A stretch of DNA of 5,241 nucleotides from Robiginitomaculum sp. GTDB taxonomy: Bacteria > Pseudomonadota > Alphaproteobacteria > Caulobacterales > Maricaulaceae. The stretch covers positions 26,184 through 31,424 of the forward strand of contig NVWT02000002.1 in assembly GCA_002733735.2 (NCBI GenBank), written 5' to 3'. This document shows positions 1 through 4,627 of this stretch, in pieces. The notes beneath the pieces are model-generated. The model was not told the origin of the DNA. It saw only the letters and a list, made by a program, of their open reading frames with translations, and did not search any database. Numbering within the stretch: position 1 is the first letter of the stretch; every line of letters begins with the position of its first letter. The translations under genes were made by a program, and so were the position numbers.

Positions 1-281
1 GCAAGGCGTTCATGGTCAATGGACATAACCTAAGTGGAATCAATGTGGTTGGAATGTATTCTGGCAGAGCGGATGCTATTGAGAGAGGGCATAGTACCGA
101 ACTCGGATATGTATGGCGAATCGACGATATTATCGATGTAGTAGAAAATGGTAGACGAGATGTAATGCCCGTTCAGGGTAGACCTATCCCGGAACCAGAA
201 ACGTCACTGGTCGGGGAGGCCATAGATGCGAACGGAAATTTCGTAGCACCTAATAAACATCAAATAATGACGCTTGATTAG
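1..281 (+). CDS. 3' end of a gene, possibly a trypsin-like serine peptidase C-terminus (partial)
   Basis: The reading frame is open from the left edge (first full codon at 3) to a TAG at 279-281, so the ATG at 12 is probably internal and the gene begins outside the window. About 92 residues are visible. The stretch with VVGMYSGR followed by LGYVWRIDDIIDVV resembles the final strands and C-terminal helix of trypsin-like (chymotrypsin-fold) peptidase domains of the bacterial stress or accessory type, where a G-x-S-G-x-P active site is followed by 'G..VGVYSGR....LG.VW....I..II'. The catalytic serine would lie upstream and is not visible. After the domain comes a polar tail rich in proline and glutamate (about residues 60-92) that I do not recognise. 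The assignment rests on pattern memory only. That a real gene ends here is more certain than its function. Confidence 0.45.
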   Translation, partial: KAFMVNGHNLSGINVVGMYSGRADAIERGHSTELGYVWRIDDIIDVVENGRRDVMPVQGRPIPEPETSLVGEAIDANGNFVAPNKHQIMTLD

Positions 282-284
282 AAT

Positions 285-470
285 TCAAACTTGTTCCCTT
301 ATGTCTGCTCTGGCGGATTTTGCAAACAAAGCAAAATCTATAATCTCATAAAACTTTCCTATAACCTCGCTGTCACATCCTGCGTACCAATAACTGCCAT
401 GATTTCTGTGATGCTCCCACCAATCCGGTAACAAACGGAATGACTCACATAGACGCTGCGGCGGTAGGTT
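285..470 (-). pseudogene. coding-like open stretch, probable 3' fragment of an unrecognised gene
   Basis: On the minus strand the frame is open from 470 down to a TGA at 285-287, 61 codons, bounded upstream by a TAA at 471-473. It contains no ATG; the only possible start I see is a TTG at 432-434. The peptide looks protein-like: it has a DWWEHHRNHG segment, a SYWYAG segment, and an amphipathic charged end with EIIDFALFAK, and most codons begin with a purine. Its stop lies only 3 bases from the stop of the plus-strand gene on its left, a usual tail-to-tail arrangement. The likely reading is a gene decayed or truncated at its 5' side, or one with a frameshift near 471. I recognise no family. 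It could still be a chance open frame. Confidence 0.25.
316..338. other. 8-bp perfect hairpin
   Basis: GATTTTGC (316-323) pairs exactly with GCAAAATC (331-338) around a 7-base loop AAACAAA. It lies 34 bases after the stop of the gene at the left edge and could help end its transcription, but no clear run of T follows on either strand. A TATAAT sequence at 339-344 directly follows; no matching -35 box is seen. The hairpin also falls within the coding-like minus-strand stretch. Confidence 0.3.
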
Positions 471-568
471 TTACGTATTTCGGGGACGGTTTGGTAATGG
501 AATCTGTATTAGATGCGATTCCTAATGAAAAAGTATGTAGAAATACGGCAGTCAAGATCATTACATAA
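440..568 (+). CDS. small 42-residue open reading frame, hypothetical
   Basis: An ATG at 440 opens 42 codons ending with TAA at 566-568. The frame is also open upstream, without a start, to about 365. The peptide has ordinary composition: it begins MTHIDAAAVGFTYFGDG, is followed by an acidic helix-like segment around VMESVLDAIPNEK, and ends in KIIT. There is no proper ribosome binding site; the only purine-rich sequence, GGA, touches the ATG. A small hairpin follows the stop at once. It may be a real small gene, the C-terminal remnant of a larger gene whose front is lost, or chance. I do not recognise the sequence. It overlaps the minus-strand coding-like stretch at 440-470, so at most one of the two is intact there. 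Confidence 0.25.
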   Translation: MTHIDAAAVGFTYFGDGLVMESVLDAIPNEKVCRNTAVKIIT

Positions 569-570
569 AA

Positions 571-591
571 TGCTCGCACGCTTGTCGAGCA
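571..591. terminator. small hairpin, weak candidate terminator
   Basis: TGCTCG (571-576) pairs with CGAGCA (586-591) around a 9-base loop. It begins 2 bases after the stop of the 42-codon frame. No T run follows on the plus strand; on the minus strand the stem is followed by TTTTAT. It is therefore only a weak candidate, and would work better for transcription coming from the right. Confidence 0.25.
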
Positions 592-608
592 AGTAACGGT
601 AACACAAG

Positions 609-637
609 TTATTTTAACAATTACCAAAACATATAAT
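609..637 (+). promoter_or_regulatory. candidate sigma-70 promoter for the lipid operon
   Basis: A perfect -10 hexamer TATAAT lies at 632-637. At the usual 17-base spacing the -35 position (609-614) reads TTATTT, a poor match, so the promoter may need an activator. Transcription would start near 643-645, only about 11-13 bases before the ATG at 656. A small palindrome GTGT-T-ACAC (640-648) covers the expected start point. Confidence 0.45.
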
Positions 638-655
638 CCGTGTTACACCTCAAAA

Positions 656-1705
656 ATGAACAGTGATCAGAAACTTAACCGACGAACAGTAATGCAAAGT
701 GCCGGTGTAATTACTATGCTAACGTCGCTGGGTGCCTGCAATACTGTGGTTAAAACAAAAACCAGCTCATCACCCAAGTCTGCGGAGTCAAAAATGCAAA
801 AACCGATTATCATCGCCCATCGTGGTGCCAGCGGCTATTTGCCAGAACACACTATTGAGGCTTATCAGCTGGCCATTGATCTTGGTGCTGATTTTATTGA
901 ACCGGACATGGTGTTTACCAAAGACGGACACCTTATTGCCCGCCATGACCATTACCTTTCCACCACCACTGATGTTTCTGATCACAAGGAATTTGCCGAC
1001 CGCAAGACCACCAAAACCGGCCATGATGGTGAGGATTGGTTTAGCGAAGACTTTACCTTGGCCGAAATCAAGACATTACGAGCAAAACAGGCAATGCCAC
1101 AACGCAGCAAGCAAGCCGATGGCAAATTTAAGATACCAACCATTGCCGAAGTGTTTGCTTTAACCCGTGCCAATGGGGTGTCAGCCAAACGCGAAGTGGC
1201 TTTGGGTGTGTACCCGGAAACTAAATTACCGGGTTATTTCAAAAGCATCGGGTTGGATTATCAACCGGCATTGGTCGCAGAATTAGAAAAAGCGAACTGG
1301 TGGCAGGAGCAATTTCCGTTATTTGTGCAATCATTCGAGGCGCAAATTTTGATTGAGCTTAAAAACAGCAATCCTGAACTTGCCCTGATAATGCTAATCG
1401 AGAAAAAAGAAGATTTATTATTGGAACAATATGCGAAATTCGCCGATGGTATTGGCCCATTTAAGGCGTTACTGGCCGACAACAAAGGTAAGTCCACTGG
1501 AGTAATTGAACAAGCGCATGCGCTTGGCATGCAGGTACACCCGTGGACATTTAGATCCGACCAATTGCCAGACGTTTTCGCCAGCCCACAAGCCGAATAC
1601 GATTTTTTCTTCGACCTTGGTGTCGATGGAGTTTTCACCGATTTTTGCAATGATGCTAAAGCTGCCAAGCTTGCCCGCATTGCCAGAACAATTAAGGAAT
1701 TATAA
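656..1705 (+). CDS. glpQ: glycerophosphodiester phosphodiesterase, GlpQ type, exported lipoprotein
   Basis: The 349-residue protein should hydrolyse glycerophosphodiesters to sn-glycerol 3-phosphate and an alcohol. It carries the family signature HRGASGYLPEHT (from H55), E82 and D84 in the IEPDMV segment, HDH at 97-99, YPETK at 186-190 with E188, HPWTFRSDQLP from 295 and GVFTDF at 325-330. These match the catalytic histidines and the metal-binding acidic residues of the E. coli GlpQ class. The N-terminus has a twin-arginine-like motif (NRRTVMQ, residues 8-14), a hydrophobic stretch and a lipobox LGAC ending at C28, so it is probably exported through Tat and lipid-anchored. Position 656 is the first ATG in frame and keeps the whole signal. 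No Shine-Dalgarno sequence precedes it. It is the first gene of the apparent operon, and its stop shares a base with the next start. The family is secure; the true substrate, whether diacyl-derived or ether lysolipids, is not shown. Confidence 0.92.
   Translation: MNSDQKLNRRTVMQSAGVITMLTSLGACNTVVKTKTSSSPKSAESKMQKPIIIAHRGASGYLPEHTIEAYQLAIDLGADFIEPDMVFTKDGHLIARHDHYLSTTTDVSDHKEFADRKTTKTGHDGEDWFSEDFTLAEIKTLRAKQAMPQRSKQADGKFKIPTIAEVFALTRANGVSAKREVALGVYPETKLPGYFKSIGLDYQPALVAELEKANWWQEQFPLFVQSFEAQILIELKNSNPELALIMLIEKKEDLLLEQYAKFADGIGPFKALLADNKGKSTGVIEQAHALGMQVHPWTFRSDQLPDVFASPQAEYDFFFDLGVDGVFTDFCNDAKAAKLARIARTIKEL
1694..1699 (+). promoter_or_regulatory. ribosome binding site for the aldehyde dehydrogenase gene
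   Basis: AAGGAA lies 5 bases before the ATG at 1705, inside the last codons of the preceding gene. It supports the ATG in the TAATG overlap as the start rather than the in-frame ATG at 1714. Confidence 0.6.
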
Positions 1706-3102
1706 TGACTGATATGAAGCAAAAATTTGCCGCTATGAAAGCTGCATTTCGCAAACAGCAAAACCCGGGTTTTGCGACTAGAGACCAGCACCTGTCCCGG
1801 CTTGCCGAGCTTATAACCGAAAACACGCCAGCAATAATTGATGCTATTTCTGCTGATTTTGGTCATAGATCAGCCATTGAGACCCAATTCGGTGAGACAC
1901 TGAACGCCTTGACCGATATTAAGCATACTCGCAAGCAATTAGCTAAATGGATGCGAGTTGAAAAACGTCATGTAGGAATGCACTTTATCCCGGCCAAGGC
2001 CGAAGTTAGATACCAACCCAAAGGCGTGGTTGGTATTATTTCGCCGTGGAATTACCCATTTGCTATGGCGATCAACCCAACCATTGCCGCATTGGCCGCC
2101 GGCAATCGGGTAATGATCAAACCATCAGAGTTAACCCCTAAATTATCACAATTACTTAGCCATTTAATCGCGCAATATTTTGAGTCTGACCATGTAACGG
2201 TAATAACTGGCGATCTGAAAGTCGCCCAACAATTCAGCACCCTACCCTTTGATCATATATTGTTTACCGGCTCAACCAAAGTCGGCGGCTTTGTCATGCA
2301 GGCGGCGGCGAAAAACTTGACCCCGGTAACATTGGAGTTGGGCGGAAAATCACCGGCGATTATTGATCAGAATTTTCCCTTGCAAACCGCTGTCGAGAAA
2401 ATAGTTTCCGGAAAATTGTTCAATTCAGGACAAACCTGCATCGCCCCGGATTATGTATTGGTTGCGAAATCAAGCGAGGCTGAATTCATTAAAACCTACA
2501 CCGAAACTGTCCGACAGTTTTACCCGAATATTGCCGATAATGATGATTTTTCCGCCATCATATCCGAAGGTCATTTTGAACGCCTAAGCGGACTGCTTAC
2601 CGATGCCAAGCAAAAAGGCGCTGATGTAATTGAAATTTACCCCGAAGAAGTTGGCAAGCCCTGTAATACTAGGAAAATGCCGCCAAAATTGGTCACGGGC
2701 ATAAATGACGACATGAAAATCGCCAAAGAAGAAATTTTCGGCCCGGTATTGCCGGTTATTACTTATGAAACCATCGACGAAGCACTGAATTACATTATGG
2801 ATCGTCCGCATCCCTTGGCGTTTTACGGATTTTCCAAAGATAATAACTTTGTCGAGAAACTGCTACATAATCCGCTGGCGGGCGGGGTTTGTATCAATGA
2901 TACTTTGATGCATATTGTGCAAAATGATCTGCCATTTGGCGGAATTGGTGCTAGCGGAATGGGCTCTTACCACGGCTTTGACGGCTTTAAGACTTTCTCT
3001 CATGCCAAAGCTGTTTTCCGGCAATCCGGCATCAATGCGAGAAAAATGATGTTTCCACCTTATGGAAAAACCATGGACAAGTTATTGAAAATGTTGAGCT
3101 AA
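1705..3102 (+). CDS. aldehyde dehydrogenase, coniferyl-aldehyde-dehydrogenase type (class 3 ALDH)
   Basis: This 465-residue NAD(P)-dependent enzyme oxidises an aldehyde to its acid and is of usual length for the short class 3 branch. Visible landmarks are PWNYP at 114-118 with N116, the cofactor-binding lysine K139 (MIKPSE), FTGS at 187-190, the general base E211 in ELGGKSP, the catalytic cysteine C245 in GQTCIAPDY, EEIFGPVLP at 342-350 and PFGGIGASGMG at 410-420. The N-terminal ISADFGHRS and the GQTCIAPDYVLV block are typical of proteins annotated as coniferyl aldehyde dehydrogenase (CalB-like). That name often covers enzymes acting on fatty or aromatic aldehydes. The start ATG overlaps the preceding stop by one base and has a good ribosome binding site. 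No C-terminal membrane anchor like that of mammalian FALDH is present, so it should be cytoplasmic. Given its neighbours, a fatty aldehyde substrate is more likely than coniferyl aldehyde; that is inference. Confidence 0.93.
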   Translation: MTDMKQKFAAMKAAFRKQQNPGFATRDQHLSRLAELITENTPAIIDAISADFGHRSAIETQFGETLNALTDIKHTRKQLAKWMRVEKRHVGMHFIPAKAEVRYQPKGVVGIISPWNYPFAMAINPTIAALAAGNRVMIKPSELTPKLSQLLSHLIAQYFESDHVTVITGDLKVAQQFSTLPFDHILFTGSTKVGGFVMQAAAKNLTPVTLELGGKSPAIIDQNFPLQTAVEKIVSGKLFNSGQTCIAPDYVLVAKSSEAEFIKTYTETVRQFYPNIADNDDFSAIISEGHFERLSGLLTDAKQKGADVIEIYPEEVGKPCNTRKMPPKLVTGINDDMKIAKEEIFGPVLPVITYETIDEALNYIMDRPHPLAFYGFSKDNNFVEKLLHNPLAGGVCINDTLMHIVQNDLPFGGIGASGMGSYHGFDGFKTFSHAKAVFRQSGINARKMMFPPYGKTMDKLLKMLS

Positions 3103-3106
3103 AGTC

Positions 3107-3520
3107 ATGATTGATCTGTTGATGCTGTTAGGTGTATCGGTAATTGCAATTTTTCTAATTGCCTTGTTAATCCAATGGTTGTTTCCATTCCAAAAAGCCG
3201 AACCAATTGATATTGCTGAATTTGAACAGCAGTTAAATGACCATCATTACGACAATCAAATTTTACAAATAGTAACTTCAAAATCCGGCAAGGAAGCAAT
3301 CGCAAAACTAGACAATAATGAATTGGCGTTTTTGCGTCGTTTAAGTGAAAAATATTCCTTGCGAATAGTAAAGCCAGAGCAAATCAAACTTATCCAAAAA
3401 ACTGATCTAACAATCATCTCCTTTGGTGACTTTACTTGGCCAAGTTTGACTCTCGAAAACCAACAATGGCAATTAGTAAAAAACTGGCTAGGCCGTAAAC
3501 CGGAGCAATCTAATGCCTGA
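3107..3520 (+). CDS. single-pass membrane protein of unknown function
   Basis: I do not recognise this 137-residue protein. Residues 3-27 form one strongly hydrophobic membrane helix rich in Leu, Ile and Val and ending with WLFPF. A soluble domain of about 110 residues follows, with mixed charges, a likely helical part at 35-95 (EFEQQLND, LAFLRRLSEKY) and a C-terminal strand-like part with ISFGDFTWPSLTL around 104-116. There is no lipobox and no cleavage site that I would trust, so the helix probably stays as an anchor. The gene starts 4 bases after the aldehyde dehydrogenase stop and overlaps the next gene by 8 bases, so it is almost certainly co-transcribed and coupled in translation with its neighbours. 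That suggests a partner of the membrane oxygenase that follows, for example a helper or anchor protein. No catalytic motif is visible. Confidence 0.8.
   Translation: MIDLLMLLGVSVIAIFLIALLIQWLFPFQKAEPIDIAEFEQQLNDHHYDNQILQIVTSKSGKEAIAKLDNNELAFLRRLSEKYSLRIVKPEQIKLIQKTDLTIISFGDFTWPSLTLENQQWQLVKNWLGRKPEQSNA
3502..3505 (+). promoter_or_regulatory. ribosome binding site for the fatty acid hydroxylase family gene
   Basis: GGAG lies 7 bases before the ATG at 3513, within the final codons of the 137-residue gene. It supports a start that overlaps the preceding gene by 8 bases and points to translational coupling. Confidence 0.55.
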
Positions 3521-4457
3521 GAACATTCCCGACATAGACGTTTCATCGCTGGCCGCTCCGCTTTATGTGGTTTTGATATTAGCGGAAATAATTGCCATCA
3601 AATTTCGTAAAGCTGGCGGCAAATACGAAGCCAAAGACGCAAGCGCCAGTATTTTCATGGGTGCTGGTAGTGCGGTTATCAACGGCAGCTTAAATTTCAT
3701 TACCTTCGCGATATTCTATTTTGCCTACTCGCTTGCACCAGTAAAGTTACCGTTCAATATCTGGACATTTGCGGCTTGTTTTGTGTTGTGGGACTTGGCC
3801 TATTACTGGGCGCACTATTATTATCACCGTTCCCGTTGGGGTTGGGCGGCACATGTAATTCATCACTCCAGCCAGCATTATAATTTATCAACCGCACTTC
3901 GCCAATCATGGACAAGCCTATTATCCGGCTCTTTTATTGCGTTCATTCCCTTGGCTTTTTTGGGCTTTCATCCGGCTTTGATTTTATTGTGTGGCGGCTT
4001 AAATTTGATCTATCAGTTCTGGTTCCATACCGAGTTCATTGATAAGTTTCCAAAATGGATTGAAGCGGTAATGAACACCCCCTCGCATCACCGGGTACAC
4101 CACGCCAATAACCCACGATATCTTGATGCAAATTATGCCGGAGTATTTATTGTTTGGGATCGTATATTTGGCACTTTTGTGCCTGAACTTGAAACTGACC
4201 CGCCACGCTATGGCTTGGTAAATGATATTGGAACATTTAATCCCTTACGAATAGCTACACATGAATATGTCGGGATTATCAAAGATGTATCAATACCAAG
4301 TTTAAGCCTTTGGCAGAGAATTCAATATATTTTCAGACCGCCCGGCTGGTGCCATGACGGCTCAAGACTGTCCTCAGAGCAAATTAAATCTGAATATATC
4401 AAATCTAACCCTGACCAAAAGGCAACACCGGGGCTTAAAGTCAATATTGACGATTGA
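3513..4457 (+). CDS. fatty acid hydroxylase/sterol desaturase superfamily protein, alkylglycerol-monooxygenase-like
   Basis: This 314-residue integral membrane di-iron oxygenase has the histidine clusters of the superfamily: HYYYH at 101-105 (HX3H), HVIHH at 114-118 (HX2HH) and HHRVHH at 192-197, with an additional H172 in FHTEF. Hydrophobic segments lie at about 15-29, 55-78, 84-100, 136-150 and 153-170, so the iron centre sits on the cytoplasmic side in the usual topology. The phrases HHSSQHYNLSTALRQS (117-132), QFWFHTE (168-174), NTPSHHRVHH and NYAGVFIVWDRIFGTF (207-222) recall alkylglycerol monooxygenase (AGMO/TMEM195), which cleaves the ether bond of alkylglycerols into a fatty aldehyde and glycerol. 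Other bacterial members may act as lipid or sterol hydroxylases, so the superfamily is firm and the AGMO-like activity tentative. It is the last gene of the operon and is preceded by GGAG. The C-terminal part (about 230-314) is soluble and carries the usual RPPGW motif (275-279). Confidence 0.9.
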   Translation: MPENIPDIDVSSLAAPLYVVLILAEIIAIKFRKAGGKYEAKDASASIFMGAGSAVINGSLNFITFAIFYFAYSLAPVKLPFNIWTFAACFVLWDLAYYWAHYYYHRSRWGWAAHVIHHSSQHYNLSTALRQSWTSLLSGSFIAFIPLAFLGFHPALILLCGGLNLIYQFWFHTEFIDKFPKWIEAVMNTPSHHRVHHANNPRYLDANYAGVFIVWDRIFGTFVPELETDPPRYGLVNDIGTFNPLRIATHEYVGIIKDVSIPSLSLWQRIQYIFRPPGWCHDGSRLSSEQIKSEYIKSNPDQKATPGLKVNIDD

Positions 4458-4462
4458 AATAG

Positions 4463-4501
4463 TTGCGCCCCATTGCGCAAGTAGTTACCGTCCTTGAGCA
4501 A
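4463..4501 (+). other. two overlapping, mutually exclusive hairpins after the operon
   Basis: TTGCGC (4463-4468) can pair with GCGCAA (4475-4480) around a 6-base loop. Alternatively TTGCGCAAG (4473-4481) can pair with CTTGAGCAA (4493-4501) with one mismatch at the fifth pair and an 11-base loop. The right arm of the first is the left arm of the second, so both cannot form at once. No T run follows either. It begins 5 bases after the operon's last stop codon and may protect or end the transcript; an attenuator-like role is speculative. Confidence 0.35.
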
Positions 4502-4508
4502 ATTACAC

Positions 4509-4547
4509 TATACTAAAAATACTAAATTAAACAGTATTTTTAGTATA
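4509..4547. terminator. perfect 15-bp AT-rich inverted repeat, probable terminator or operator
   Basis: The left arm at 4509-4523 (starting TATACTAAAAA) is the exact reverse complement of the right arm at 4533-4547 (ending TTTTTAGTATA), with a 9-base loop. The A5 and T5 runs in the arms flank an ATACT/AGTAT core, a layout that could act as a bidirectional terminator, and T-rich sequence follows to 4559. The stem has only two G-C pairs, which is unusual for a strong intrinsic terminator. The 8-mer ATACTAAA also occurs twice in direct orientation at 4510-4517 and 4519-4526. The element lies between the operon and the esterase gene, so binding of a regulator is an alternative. Confidence 0.45.
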
Positions 4548-4617
4548 CTTTATCTTCTTGATCCATCAACTTAACCAAAAACCGGTAACCACTTTTTGGG
4601 TCGATGGAGTATATTTT

Positions 4618-4622
4618 GGAAA
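4618..4622 (+). promoter_or_regulatory. ribosome binding site deciding the esterase start
   Basis: GGAAA begins 10 bases before the ATG at 4628, leaving a gap of 5 bases. This and the signal peptide favour 4628 over the in-frame ATG at 4604, which has only a weak GGG upstream and would put eight acidic or polar residues before the signal. Confidence 0.5.
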
Positions 4623-4627
4623 ACCTG

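Noticed and set aside
301..351. 16-codon plus-strand frame starting at the ATG at 301
   Set aside because: It is too short, has no ribosome binding site and runs through the hairpin at 316-338.
445..627. Minus-strand 60-codon frame with a hydrophobic middle, antisense to the 5' region of the phosphodiesterase gene
   Set aside because: The hydrophobic run comes from AT-rich codons, there is no ribosome binding site, and it overlaps more coding-like frames on both sides.
732..1163. Plus-strand 143-codon frame inside the phosphodiesterase gene
   Set aside because: It is an out-of-frame reading of a gene with conserved catalytic motifs and is rich in proline and leucine without any domain pattern.
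1261..1866. Long minus-strand frame of 201 codons
   Set aside because: It lies opposite the phosphodiesterase and dehydrogenase genes, whose family motifs are complete. Its cysteine- and serine-rich composition is typical of an antisense shadow.
3256..3546. Minus-strand 96-codon frame opposite the 137-residue membrane protein
   Set aside because: The plus-strand gene fits the operon spacing and has a clear membrane helix; the antisense frame has a cysteine-rich, non-protein-like sequence.
4558..4586. TTGATC at 4558-4563 as a -35 box for the esterase gene
   Set aside because: The expected -10 position reads ACCGGT or similar, with no resemblance to TATAAT at any usual spacing.
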